Below are positions 27,789 to 36,752 of a stretch of 57,822 bases of DNA, piece by piece (position 1 is the first letter of the stretch; the number at the start of each line of letters is the position of its first letter). The position numbers were made by a program, and so were the translations under genes. The stretch lies in assembly GCA_025465475.1 (NCBI GenBank), contig JAODMR010000094.1:1-57822 (forward strand). The letters are read 5' to 3'. Below the pieces are notes generated by a model. That model worked only from the letters and a program-made list of their open reading frames with translations. It was not told the origin of the DNA and searched no databases. This DNA comes from Micrococcaceae bacterium. GTDB lineage: Bacteria; Actinomycetota; Actinomycetes; Actinomycetales; Micrococcaceae.

Positions 27789-29465
27789 TTATCCTTCCGG
27801 GAGGTTTGGGCGGTGCGGGGTTGCGGCTGCTCCGGGCACGTTTGCCTTGAGCTTCACGTCGTTCGGTGGGGGCAGTGTGCTTCCGTCGCGCAGGAACACC
27901 GCCGGAACCGGTACCGATTTTGGGGTGGGTGCCGGGGGTGTCGGTGTTGGCTTAGGCGCTGGTACAGGAGCCGCCGGCAGGCTGATTACTGACCCGAAGG
28001 GTGGCGGCGGTTTCTGATGGAGGTTTGGGTCGATAAGGTCACCCAGGCCAGGGTCCGTATCGACCCGTGGCACTCCGAGTGCGGGAAGGCCGAGCAGCTG
28101 CATCACGGTCTTGGCCACTCCCGGATGGGAGGACCAGCGGCTATCGACACCCGGTCGGACCGGACCGCCAAACAGGATCAGAGGAACGCGCGGGCCGTAG
28201 GCGAGTTGCACGCCGTCGGCGGTGTGCTCGATATTGGGAGTCTGCACGTGGTCATCCCACCCGCCCCAGTCGTCCCAGGTGAGGAGGAAGACTGTGTCAT
28301 CCCAATCCCCGGCCGTGACAACAGCATCAACTGCCTGCCAGATGCTGTCCATCCCTTCCCTGACATTCCGGGTGGGGTGCTCATTGTCTGCCGAGTCGTG
28401 CCAGACGTAGGACAGGGCGGGCAGGGATCCGGTGGAAGCGTCGGTGATGAACCGGGAGGTCTCAACCAGGTTGGGCGAGTCCTTCAGCTGCGTGTAGTAG
28501 CGGGCGGGGTAGTGGCGCCCGGCGGTGTAGCAGCGCCAACTGACACCCGACTCGTCGGCCAGCCCGGGAACCGAGGGCATATCCCAGTCAGGTCCGGGGG
28601 TCCCCGGGGGATTGTGCAGTGTGGGGCTTTGGCCGCCCAGGAGAAGCAGGTGATTCGGGGTGGAGTTGGTGCCAAATCCGCTGCAGTGGTTTTCCACGAA
28701 TGCCCCGGTCAAAGCCAGGTAAGCGTAGTAGGGAATGACGGCGAAGGTGTCGAACTGGCTGCGGGTGGCGGTGCCCTCCTGTAGCCAGCGGGCGTACGCT
28801 TTCCGGTCATGGGGCTGATCGAGGACGGGTGGGTTGGCTTGGACGGGCCATCCGACTGCCACATTGGCTCCGTACGCTGCCAGGCCGCCAAAGTAGTTGT
28901 CGGTGGTGTGGTTCTCCTGAATGAAAACCACAACGTGCCTGACCCGGCGTGGTACCGGCCCGTCGGCGGCGGCCGGAATGCCGGCGCTTCCGTGTGTCAG
29001 CCCCGATCCACCTGGTCGTTCAGCCACGACCCATCCGGCCACGGCTGCCAGCGAAAGGAGGAAGGACAGTCGCGACAGTTTTGCCGTGCGCAGCCCGTCA
29101 GCAGGGACAACGAGGCGGCGACGCCGGCGAGGGTCGTGGAACGGGCGCCCCGATCCCCCTGGGGGCGGAGAAGAGTTGTTGGGTACTGACGCGGCGGTCA
29201 GGAGCAGGCAAAGTCCCCAAAGAACCAGAACGGCAGCGGACGGAATTGACGCGGCACCGGAGCCCGTTACGATGGCGGGCTGCCATGGGCGGAACCAGGC
29301 GGTCAGCGCGAGGAGCGCGACGGCACCGGCAACCAAAGCCACGCGCTTGGGACCGCCCTGCATGCCGGTCCGGGCCCAGTACCGGCGCCCCGAAGCCAGT
29401 GCTGCAACGAGGCCCGAAAGCCAGAGGAGGCAGATCAGCAAAAGTAGCAGGGGTTCGATGTTCAC
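27789..29465 (-). CDS. Membrane-anchored phosphoesterase (phospholipase C/acid phosphatase superfamily)
   Basis: A 558-residue protein. The first about 190 residues contain several hydrophobic segments (NIEPLLLLLICLLWLSGLVA, later a stretch around ALVAGAVALLALTAWF). The extracytoplasmic phosphoesterase domain then begins with RHVVVFIQENHTTDNYFGG, and FLLTWDDWGGWDDHV supplies further metal ligands. The C-terminal about 60 residues are Pro-rich. I chose the GTG at 29465 with GGTAGGG upstream; the frame before it is Arg/Pro-rich and lacks a hydrophobic start. It is cotranscribed with the AI-2E gene. Confidence 0.82.
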   Translation of the reverse strand: MNIEPLLLLLICLLWLSGLVAALASGRRYWARTGMQGGPKRVALVAGAVALLALTAWFRPWQPAIVTGSGAASIPSAAVLVLWGLCLLLTAASVPNNSSPPPGGSGRPFHDPRRRRRLVVPADGLRTAKLSRLSFLLSLAAVAGWVVAERPGGSGLTHGSAGIPAAADGPVPRRVRHVVVFIQENHTTDNYFGGLAAYGANVAVGWPVQANPPVLDQPHDRKAYARWLQEGTATRSQFDTFAVIPYYAYLALTGAFVENHCSGFGTNSTPNHLLLLGGQSPTLHNPPGTPGPDWDMPSVPGLADESGVSWRCYTAGRHYPARYYTQLKDSPNLVETSRFITDASTGSLPALSYVWHDSADNEHPTRNVREGMDSIWQAVDAVVTAGDWDDTVFLLTWDDWGGWDDHVQTPNIEHTADGVQLAYGPRVPLILFGGPVRPGVDSRWSSHPGVAKTVMQLLGLPALGVPRVDTDPGLGDLIDPNLHQKPPPPFGSVISLPAAPVPAPKPTPTPPAPTPKSVPVPAVFLRDGSTLPPPNDVKLKANVPGAAATPHRPNLPEG

Positions 29466-29654
29466 GTCGGCCCTACCTGCGGACCTCGGCACTCGCGGGT
29501 CCACGCACGGGACGGGGTTCCGGAAGGCGTGATGACGGTTTCCTATGGCTCGGTTGGCGCTCCTGACAATATCCCAGACCAAGCTGAGCCCCCGCTGGAG
29601 ATTCCTGCCAGGAACAGGAAAACCTTCGTTTAGAGTGATACGCCGTGAATCCCC

Positions 29655-30500
29655 TCAGGGGCCAGCGGTGGCTTGGGCAGCGGGACGGGGACCGCCGGCC
29701 CGGGCGGTCAGATAGAGCCGGTGCGCTGTAATGACGAGCGTCAGCCAGGCGGCTCCGAGAATCCAGGCGGCCAGAACGTCGGTGAACCAGTGGTGACCCA
29801 GGTAGACCCGGCTCAGGCCGATGGTCACGGTGAACAGGGCAGCCACCGTGACGGTGAGTGTGCGCCTACGAGGGTTGTTTTGCCGCAGCACGATCAGGTA
29901 GGCAACGATGCCGGCGATGACGAAGGAGTTCAGGGAGTGCCCGCTGGGGAAGGACGCCGAGTAGTCGTATGGGGGGACGGCATCGGCCAGGGCCGGGCGG
30001 GCACGGCCGAACAGCTGCTTGCCGGCGACGGTCATCAGCAACGAACCGGCAGCCGCGCTGACGATAAGAATGGCAGGTGTCCAGGAGCGGCGTCGGATAG
30101 TGAGGACTGCGAGGGCGAGGATGGCCAGGATCGGCATGCCGACCGTACCGCCAACGTTGGTGTAGGCAGTGATGGCCGAGTTCAGGATGGGGGAGCGAAG
30201 GCCCTTGGCGGTGTCCAGCAGCGGATGATCCAGCCCTGCTACGCCGTCTGCCTCCGTGACGGCGTCGTAGATCTGGGCGAAGATGGCGGTCAGGATCATG
30301 GCCAGGATTGCCCCGGCGGCCAGGATCAGGATCAGCGCACCATGGGGGCCCAGCCTGGAAGCCAGGCGTTGCGTGAGGTGAGCCAGCGAGCGCCCCGGCC
30401 GGGTGCTCCATTCGGTCAAATCCTGCCCGCCGACGAACCGGTCATCCTTCAGCTCGCCCGGATCTCCGGAGACGGGGGAATCATTCGGATCCATGGTCAT
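29655..30500 (-). CDS. PAP2-family membrane phosphatase with complete active site
   Basis: A 281-residue membrane protein. All three motifs are present: KQLFGRARP, SASFPSGHSLNSF and SRVYLGHHWFTD. It is a good candidate for a lipid or undecaprenyl-pyrophosphate phosphatase. The ATG at 30500 begins MTMDPNDSPVSGD after AGGAG, although the spacing of eleven bases is long. It lies downstream of dedA in the same orientation, and the PAP2 gene upstream of dedA completes a PAP2-DedA-PAP2 row. Confidence 0.86.
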   Translation of the reverse strand: MTMDPNDSPVSGDPGELKDDRFVGGQDLTEWSTRPGRSLAHLTQRLASRLGPHGALILILAAGAILAMILTAIFAQIYDAVTEADGVAGLDHPLLDTAKGLRSPILNSAITAYTNVGGTVGMPILAILALAVLTIRRRSWTPAILIVSAAAGSLLMTVAGKQLFGRARPALADAVPPYDYSASFPSGHSLNSFVIAGIVAYLIVLRQNNPRRRTLTVTVAALFTVTIGLSRVYLGHHWFTDVLAAWILGAAWLTLVITAHRLYLTARAGGPRPAAQATAGP

Positions 30501-30612
30501 GATTAGTCGTGCTCCTGCCTTGCCCCGGAAGGGACAACGTTTTGAGGTGGGTGCCTGGAAGAAGCCGCGGGGAGCGGCCAAAGTGGAGGCCGGGCCGGAC
30601 CCCGGCCGGCCG

Positions 30613-31275
30613 CTAGTTGTCCGTGACCTGGGCTTTGCTTCGGGAGCGCCGACGAAGGAATTCGACGCCCCAGGGGATGACCGAGACCAGGACCAGGACA
30701 ATCGCGATCGCGTCGACGTTGCGCGCAATGATGTCGAAGTGCCCCAGCCAGGAGCCAAGCAGGGTGACAGTGGTCGCCCACGCGAGGGCTCCGACGATGT
30801 TCCAGATGGTGAACGACCGGTACTCGTAGCGCGCGGTACCGGCGGTCAAGGGCGCAAACGTGCGCACGATGGGAACAAACCGGGCCAGAACCACTGCGGC
30901 CGGGCCGCGCCGGGCGAAAAATTCCTCGGTCCGGCGCAGGTGCGCCGTCTTCAGGATCCTGGCGTCGTCACTGAACCATCGACGGCCGAAGCGTCGGCCG
31001 AGGAAGTACCCGACTTGGTCGCCGGCGATGGCAGCTGCGGTCACCACGCCGATGAGCAGCGGCAAGCCGACGTCCAGCTTGGCGTGCAGCAGGCCGGCCG
31101 TGAACAGCAGCGAATCTCCGGGCAGGAAGGGGAAAAGAACACCGGACTCGATGAAAACCATGAGCGCGATAATGGCCAGGGCCGCCGGTCCCATTCCGGT
31201 CAGGAGGCTGGCCGGGTCGAAGACAGGAGGAAGGCCGACGGCGGATATGGCGGTTATGGTCGGAAGGGTATGCAC
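30613..31275 (-). CDS. DedA family membrane protein
   Basis: A 220-residue protein of the SNARE-associated/DedA family, some of which flip undecaprenyl phosphate. MVFIESGVLFPFLPGDSLLF in the first third and FARFVP-type segment VLARFVPIVRTFAPLTAGTA in the middle are the family signatures, and the last about 15 residues are basic. The GTG at 31275, with AAGGA upstream, is the sensible start. It lies between two PAP2 phosphatases, fitting a role in lipid carrier recycling, which is inference. Confidence 0.9.
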   Translation of the reverse strand: MHTLPTITAISAVGLPPVFDPASLLTGMGPAALAIIALMVFIESGVLFPFLPGDSLLFTAGLLHAKLDVGLPLLIGVVTAAAIAGDQVGYFLGRRFGRRWFSDDARILKTAHLRRTEEFFARRGPAAVVLARFVPIVRTFAPLTAGTARYEYRSFTIWNIVGALAWATTVTLLGSWLGHFDIIARNVDAIAIVLVLVSVIPWGVEFLRRRSRSKAQVTDN

Positions 31276-31283
31276 GGAGGTCC

Positions 31284-32057
31284 TTACGTGAGGGTGGTGT
31301 ATTCGTGGGGCGCGAGGACCCGGCCCACCAGGGGCAGCCGGGGCAGCAGCAGCATGAGCCACCGATTCCAAAGGACCGTGAAAAGGATGACGGCCGCTGT
31401 GGCGGCAAGGAAGGACGCGAGAACGTCCGTCGGATAGTGCACTCCGATGTAGACGCGGGACCAGGCAACGAGAAGGGCGACGGCGGGGCCGGCCACCGCT
31501 GCGGTACGGGCGTATGGGGTGGGCCGGAGCTGGAAATACACGGCGAAGGCCAGGGCGACCGCGAACGCGACGTGCCCGCTGGGAAAACTGTTGGACCCTG
31601 TTTCCGGAGCCAACGGGTCAATCAACATTGCCTGATCCGGTCGGTTCCGGGCAATGATCAGTTTGAACACCTCACTGGCTGCCCATCCCATGCAGGAAAC
31701 CAGGACAAAAGAAACAGCCCGCAAGGGCTCCCGACGACGAAGCGCGATGACGGAACCGACGGCCAGGACAATCAACACTCCAACGGTGGGAGCGAACACA
31801 AAGTTCAGGACCATGGCCAACCCCGACAGGACAGAGACGTGCTCGCGGCTCCATTCCTGATCAACGGTCAACTCCCAAGAGCCAATGCCAGGGGTATGGG
31901 TCACCGTCAGGCCAAGGACCAACACCAGGACCGTCAATACGACAACGCTCAGCCCCGGCAGCGGGAACCGGGGGAGTACAGCCAGTCTCCTGTTCCGGTC
32001 GCGTTCCTCAGCAGCCCCGCCCGTGGCACCCGGTCTCTGGCCCGTCCAGTCCGTCAT
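31284..32057 (-). CDS. PAP2-family membrane phosphatase
   Basis: A 257-residue membrane protein with all three PAP2 motifs: KLIIARNRP, SNSFPSGHVAFAVA and SRVYIGVHYPTD. GGAGGAAAG sits directly upstream of the ATG at 32057, which decides the start. It is the first gene of the minus-strand row PAP2-DedA-PAP2; the stop is eight bases before the dedA start. Confidence 0.9.
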   Translation of the reverse strand: MTDWTGQRPGATGGAAEERDRNRRLAVLPRFPLPGLSVVVLTVLVLVLGLTVTHTPGIGSWELTVDQEWSREHVSVLSGLAMVLNFVFAPTVGVLIVLAVGSVIALRRREPLRAVSFVLVSCMGWAASEVFKLIIARNRPDQAMLIDPLAPETGSNSFPSGHVAFAVALAFAVYFQLRPTPYARTAAVAGPAVALLVAWSRVYIGVHYPTDVLASFLAATAAVILFTVLWNRWLMLLLPRLPLVGRVLAPHEYTTLT

Positions 32058-32128
32058 TCTTTCCTCCACTAGCGTTGGGCAGCCCGCCAAACCGGGCCAC
32101 TCCAGCCATGGTCCCCCGCTCCTTCTAA

Positions 32129-32959
32129 GAACTCTCTAAGAAACCCCACCGGGCGCCCGCGGGCGTAGGAAAGCATGCCGCGTGTGACGTGCTCTATGGA
32201 GATGCGGAAATCCGGGCCTTCCCGTCCTACATCCAGGACATCAACGCCCACCATGAGCTTTCCTTCGTCGCTCATGTGGGGGACATCAAGAACGGCTCCA
32301 CGCCGTGCACGGACGCGTACTTCGCCTCGATCAGGAACAACTTCGATGCATTCACCCTGCCCCTGGTCTACACCCCTGGAGACAACGAATGGACCGATTG
32401 CCACCGGACCAACAACGGCACCTACAACCCCCTCGAAGACTTGCCCAGGTCCGGCAGCAACAACTCGATGCTGCCCTGGTCCGGGCTTGGCAACACCGCA
32501 CCCACCACGGAACAGGTGGCTGAGGTGCGTCAGCGCACCGCTGCGGATATTCAGGAAATCACCGAAACCTTCCGGAACGCACGCGAGGACCACGACCGGG
32601 CCGTCGTCGTGCTGACCCAGGCCGATATGTTTGACCCGACGGTAGGCGCTCCCACGCAGGACAATTTCGGCGCGTTCAAGCCGATCGTGGAGACGCTCAT
32701 CCGGGAATCGAACGCCTTCGCAGGCCCGGTGTACCTCGTCAACGGCGATGGCCATGTGTACAACCAGGACCACCCACTGGCAGCCGGTTCGCCATGGCTG
32801 GCCTTTTACGGACAGGACGAGGCGGCCAAGAGCCTGACCCGGGTCACCATTGACGGATCCGACAACGCCAAAGACTGGCTCAAAGTCACCGCAAACAAGG
32901 AAGACTCGTCCGGCGCGCTCTCCTTTGAACGGATTCCCTTCACTCACCCCGCCCCCTGA
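32129..32959 (+). pseudogene. Decayed secreted metallophosphoesterase
   Basis: The frame resembles a family of secreted Arthrobacter-type metallophosphoesterases. Diagnostic segments are YGDAEIRAFPSYIQDINAHH, FVAHVGDIKNGSTPC, LVYTPGDNEWTDCH and VVVLTQADMFDPTVG. The N-terminal signal peptide is missing: codons upstream of YGDAEI read only about twenty residues back to a stop at 32126, and GD in the first motif is replaced by CD. An in-frame gap of roughly 50-60 residues seems to follow NPLEDLP, where intact relatives have a longer segment before SNNSMLPW. No ribosome site precedes the GTG at 32189. I call it a truncated pseudogene. Confidence 0.6.
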
Positions 32960-33044
32960 ACCCGCGGGCAAGGAGGCAACCTGCCGGCCGTGCCTAATCC
33001 TGTCCCGGTAAGGACCCGCTCGGTTTTTTGATTAACATCGTGGA

Positions 33045-34001
33045 ATGAGATGGAGGATCAGGGCCGGTTTCCGGGCTGCGGCGTCAGCGGTCATGCTCGG
33101 ATTGCTGCTCGGTGGCTGCACGTCCCCGCCGCCCGGTCGGGCCGCCGCCGGAACGGCATTGCTGTCTCCACAGCAGCCCGGCACGAACTCCCCGGCCACG
33201 CCCGCGCATGCGGGCCTGGACCATGTGGTGGTGATCGTGGAGGAAAACAAGCCTTCGTCCATGATCGTCGGGAACCCGGATGCGCAGTACATCAACTCCC
33301 TGGCCGCCGAATATACGCTTGCCACGGGATATCAGGCGGTCACACATCCGAGCCTGCCGAACTACCTGGCGCTGACCTCAGGGAGCACCGCCGGGATCAC
33401 GGATGACTGCAATCCGCCCGGCGGGAGCTGCACGGCGGCCGTGGCCAGCATCGCGGACCGGATTCAGGGCTCGGGCCGGAGCTGGAAAATGTATGCCGAG
33501 GGCATGCCGGCTCCCTGCATTTCGGAAAATTCGGGGCGTTACGCGGTCAAGCACAATCCGTTTCTGTACTACCCCGCTGTCACGGCCGACCACTCATCCT
33601 GCACCCGACACGATGTGCCGTTCACGCAATTCGCGGGCGACCTGTCCGGTAAGTCCACGCTGCCGGACTACTCCTTCATCAGCCCGGACCTGTGCAACGA
33701 TATGCATGACTGCTCCGTCGCCACCGGTGACGCCTGGCTCGCGGCTGAAGTCCCCAGGATCCTCGCCTCCCCGGCGTTTACGCAACAGAACTCCCTGCTG
33801 GCCATTACCTGGGACGAGGGAACCGGGGTCAACAACACCGTATCGGCAATCCTCGCGGGGCCAGCCGCCAAAAAGGGCCACACCTCCAGCACCGCCTACA
33901 CGCACTACTCGCTCCTTCGAACCATTGAACTGGCGTGGGGACTTCCGGCCCTCACTCCGGATGACGCGAACGCGAAACCCCTGACGGACCTCCTGAATTG
34001 A
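33045..34001 (+). CDS. Acid phosphatase-family phosphoesterase lipoprotein
   Basis: Exported protein of 318 residues. The signal peptide ends in a lipobox LLGGC at about residue 25. The domain starts at LDHVVVIVEENKPSSMIVG and continues with THPSLPNYLALTSG, which contains the usual nucleophile region; LLAITWDEGTG gives a metal site near the C-terminus. It is the third member of the same superfamily in the window, after those at 24400 and 27789. It is a monocistronic plus-strand gene. Confidence 0.86.
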   Translation: MRWRIRAGFRAAASAVMLGLLLGGCTSPPPGRAAAGTALLSPQQPGTNSPATPAHAGLDHVVVIVEENKPSSMIVGNPDAQYINSLAAEYTLATGYQAVTHPSLPNYLALTSGSTAGITDDCNPPGGSCTAAVASIADRIQGSGRSWKMYAEGMPAPCISENSGRYAVKHNPFLYYPAVTADHSSCTRHDVPFTQFAGDLSGKSTLPDYSFISPDLCNDMHDCSVATGDAWLAAEVPRILASPAFTQQNSLLAITWDEGTGVNNTVSAILAGPAAKKGHTSSTAYTHYSLLRTIELAWGLPALTPDDANAKPLTDLLN

Positions 34002-34121
34002 CGCAGCGGAGGCACCCGGACAGCACGCCAGATCTTCGTCCCGCTGGTTCGTCGGGTTCCCCTACGCGGCGCCCGGCCCTCCGGTGATGCACCGTCGCCC
34101 GGCGCGTGCCGGGTTTGGAGG

Positions 34122-34910
34122 TCAGGGTCCGCTGCTGAAGGCTGGGGTGCCGGCGAGCCGGCCACCGTCAACAGGAAGCACGGTGCCGGTGACGAATGAA
34201 GAAGCGTCCGAGCACAGCCACACCGCAACTGCGGCGATCTCATCGACTGTGCCCACCCTGCCCAGAGGCACGGCCGCCGAAGCGGACGCCCGCGCGGCTT
34301 TCCCCGCTGCCGCGAGCCGCCCCGTGAGGATCGGCCCAGGCGCGATCGCGTTGACCCGGATGCCGGCGTCGGCATAGTCCAGGGCGGCCACACGGGTCAG
34401 GCCGCCGACGCCGAACTTTCCCGCCACATAGCCGCTCAACCCACCCACACCCTGCTCGCCTGCGGTGGAGGACATGTTGACGATGGCTGACCGGGCGGAG
34501 GTCTCCTTCATCAGGGCGATCTCGTATTTCAGGCAGAGAAACGTTCCGCGTAGGTTGACCGCGATAGCGCCGTCGAACTGCTCACTGCTCCATTCGACCA
34601 ATGGGGCCGGAGGCCGTCCTGATCCCCCGGCATTGTTCACAGCGGCGTCCAGGCGTCCGTACCGTGACCGGATTCCTTCGAGCAGGTCCTGAACCGAGCG
34701 CTCACTGGTGACGTCGACCTGCATGGCCTCAGCAAGCCCCCCGGTCCCGGTGATGGTCTGAACCTGCCGTGACAGGGCTGCCCAGTCCCGGGAGGCGAGG
34801 ACCACGCGTGCACCGGAGGCTGCCAGGGCGGCGGCGATGGCCGCGCCTATTCCCTGGCTGGCGCCGGTGACCAGCGCGACCTTTCCGTCAAGCCGCTGGC
34901 TTCCGCTCAT
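34122..34910 (-). CDS. Short-chain dehydrogenase/reductase
   Basis: NAD(P)-dependent oxidoreductase of 262 residues. The cofactor motif is TGASQGIGAAIA at residues 15-26, followed by NNAGG. The catalytic serine is in NMSSTAGE and Tyr-x3-Lys in YVAGK. The ATG at 34910 overlaps the stop of the DUF4386 gene by four bases (ATGA), so it is coupled to it and probably under MarR control. Substrate unknown. Confidence 0.9.
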   Translation of the reverse strand: MSGSQRLDGKVALVTGASQGIGAAIAAALAASGARVVLASRDWAALSRQVQTITGTGGLAEAMQVDVTSERSVQDLLEGIRSRYGRLDAAVNNAGGSGRPPAPLVEWSSEQFDGAIAVNLRGTFLCLKYEIALMKETSARSAIVNMSSTAGEQGVGGLSGYVAGKFGVGGLTRVAALDYADAGIRVNAIAPGPILTGRLAAAGKAARASASAAVPLGRVGTVDEIAAVAVWLCSDASSFVTGTVLPVDGGRLAGTPAFSSGP

Positions 34911-35614
34911 AACGCTCCCCGGTTGGCGGCGGCCCGTGTCCGGGGAAGGAGGAAGCCGGCGGCCACGAGCCAGGTGAGCCCGGCGAACCTTCCCATGGGG
35001 AGCACGAACTGGAGCGGCTCGATGGTCAGGGAGAGGAAGCTCAGCTCGGACAGTGCAGCGATGACGAGGCCGGCCCAGGCCAGCCAGCGCGGCATCAGCC
35101 GAAGGATCAGGCCCGGTACAGCCGTCCCGGCGACGAGCAGGCCCAGGCCGGTGACATAACCGACGCCGCCGGTGATGAAGGCGAGAAAGGCCAGCGCCTG
35201 GGTGAGCGTTGCCTCGGCAGTGATCTCCGGCCGGCCCAGCAGCCACACCACCGAACCTGACAGCATCAGGAACGTCGCGGCCGTCATGCCGCCGAAAAAT
35301 CCGATGGCGGGCCCCGGCACCCGGACCCCCAACCGGAGCAGACGTGCATATACGGTGGCCGCGTAAATACCCACGGGTATGGCCGACCCGAACTGGATCA
35401 TGCCGGCTAGACGCACGGCGGACGCGTTGTCCTGGAAGTAGGCCAGGACCTTCCCCGGCGGGGAGAATGGCGAGACCACCGGAAGGCCGGTCAGGATCGT
35501 TGTCGTGACCAGCGCGGTAACGGTGAGGCCAAGGCTCACGGCCGCGAGGACGCCGGGGTGGGGTCCGCCCCTGCTACCCGTCCCGTTGGTGCGTCGAGGT
35601 GACACGTCGATCAT
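34907..35614 (-). CDS. DUF4386 family membrane protein
   Basis: A 235-residue protein with about six predicted membrane segments, for example VLAAVSLGLTVTALVTTTIL at the start and ALAFLAFITGGVGYVTGLGL in the middle. DUF4386 proteins have no established function. I took the ATG at 35614, which has GAAGGGG close upstream; the in-frame ATG at 35644 lacks a ribosome site but cannot be excluded. It is divergent from a MarR regulator. Confidence 0.8.
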   Translation of the reverse strand: MIDVSPRRTNGTGSRGGPHPGVLAAVSLGLTVTALVTTTILTGLPVVSPFSPPGKVLAYFQDNASAVRLAGMIQFGSAIPVGIYAATVYARLLRLGVRVPGPAIGFFGGMTAATFLMLSGSVVWLLGRPEITAEATLTQALAFLAFITGGVGYVTGLGLLVAGTAVPGLILRLMPRWLAWAGLVIAALSELSFLSLTIEPLQFVLPMGRFAGLTWLVAAGFLLPRTRAAANRGAL

Positions 35615-35647
35615 GAACCCCTTCGTCCGCTCAAGATCCATCATGCA

Positions 35648-35676
35648 CAGAATGATTCTCCCGCTGAATTATTCTG
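35648..35676. promoter_or_regulatory. Inverted-repeat operator of the MarR regulator
   Basis: CAGAATGATTC (35648-35658) and GAATTATTCTG (35666-35676) form an inverted repeat with one mismatch and a seven-base spacer. It lies in an AT-rich stretch between the divergent DUF4386 and MarR genes, an ideal position for autoregulation and repression of the DUF4386-SDR operon. Confidence 0.68.
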
Positions 35677-35697
35677 TCAAGAAGGTAGTGTGGGGGA

Positions 35698-36171
35698 ATG
35701 GATTCCTCCACCCCCTCACGCCCGACACGGATAGCCTTCCTGCTCGCACAAGTCGGCGCCTTGGCGTCCACGCGCTTCACGGAACGCACCCGGGACATCG
35801 GTTTGACGCCGAGCGATGCCGGGGTGCTCCGCCTGCTCGACCGTGCTCCCGGTCTCAGCCAACGAGCCCTTGCCGACAGGCTCGGCGCCGTTCCCAGCCG
35901 GGTGGTCCCGCTCATCGACTCCCTGCAGGACCGCGGCCTCGTGGAGCGGGAGCGCAGCAGCACTGATCGACGGACGTACGAACTGCGCCTGTCCGCCGAG
36001 GGAAGGCGCGTCCTGCACCAGCTGCAGGGGATCGCCGAAGCACATGAAGCCGAACTCCTGGCGTCCCTGACCGACGGGCAGAGAGCCCAGCTCAGGGATC
36101 TGCTCGCCCAGCTAGTGGCCGCCAACGGACTGGACGCTGACCTGCACCGTGGCACCGGTGGGGCTGCGTAG
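35698..36171 (+). CDS. MarR-family transcriptional regulator
   Basis: A 157-residue dimeric repressor. The winged helix-turn-helix is at about residues 38-95 (LTPSDAGVLRLLDRAPGLSQ, then LADRLGAVPSRVVPLIDSLQ and the wing RSSTDRRTYELRLSAEGRRV). GGGGGA precedes the ATG at 35698. Genomic context makes the divergent DUF4386/SDR pair its likely target; the ligand is unknown. Confidence 0.9.
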   Translation: MDSSTPSRPTRIAFLLAQVGALASTRFTERTRDIGLTPSDAGVLRLLDRAPGLSQRALADRLGAVPSRVVPLIDSLQDRGLVERERSSTDRRTYELRLSAEGRRVLHQLQGIAEAHEAELLASLTDGQRAQLRDLLAQLVAANGLDADLHRGTGGAA

Positions 36172-36223
36172 ACTGACTCGCGGCAGGCGACCGTTGACTA
36201 ACCACCCAGGCAATCGGCGTCGC

Positions 36224-36625
36224 TCAGGGAGCGGGCTCGTAACCGATGAGCCAGTGGAGCCCGTGCCGGTCAATCACCTGACCATCCGAGGCGCCCCAGG
36301 GCTTGGGAGCAAGGGGATCGACGACCCGGCCGCCGACGGCGAGTCTGTCGAACCACTCATGAAGGATCTCGGGCTCGGCGGTACCGAGCAACGAGAGCAT
36401 GAGACCTTCGAACCGGACCGTCTCTCCACCGGCGGGCGCATCCGATCCGGCAAGTGCGACGGCGCCCGTGAGGACTCCATGGGCAATGTGATCCGGCGGC
36501 CCCTCGGTGTTGCCGAAGTCCCCGTTGGTGTGCAGGGAGAGCTCACCGCCGAAGACGTCGCGGTAGAAAGTGAGGGCTTCACGCGCCGTGCCGGGGAAAC
36601 TGACATAGATTTGCGGTGCCGTCAT
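36224..36625 (-). CDS. VOC family protein (PhnB/glyoxalase-like)
   Basis: A 133-residue protein of the vicinal-oxygen-chelate superfamily. YVSFPGTAREALTFYRDVFG is the PhnB-like start, and PWGASDGQVIDRHGLHWLIG is the characteristic C-terminus. The ATG at 36625 is preferred over an upstream TTG. The enzymatic role, if any, is unknown. It is an isolated gene between the MarR gene and the protease group. Confidence 0.85.
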   Translation of the reverse strand: MTAPQIYVSFPGTAREALTFYRDVFGGELSLHTNGDFGNTEGPPDHIAHGVLTGAVALAGSDAPAGGETVRFEGLMLSLLGTAEPEILHEWFDRLAVGGRVVDPLAPKPWGASDGQVIDRHGLHWLIGYEPAP

Positions 36626-36752
36626 GCGCAAAGCCTAATAGGGTTTCAGCGATGCTGACCTGCTGGTGGAACCGGTAACGGCGCGGTAACGCCTGTCCAC
36701 CTACCATCTCCAATCGCGGCCACGGGGGCCGCACGGTTGGAGGCAAGCAGTT

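Noticed and set aside
33005-33033. CCG...CGG followed by TTTTTT before the 33045 gene as an intrinsic terminator
   Set aside because: The stem is only three base pairs, so the T-run alone is not enough.
36700-36735. Short GCGGCC/GGCCGC hairpin and a CGGTAACG direct repeat upstream of the protease as regulatory sites
   Set aside because: Both are too short and common in GC-rich DNA to support.
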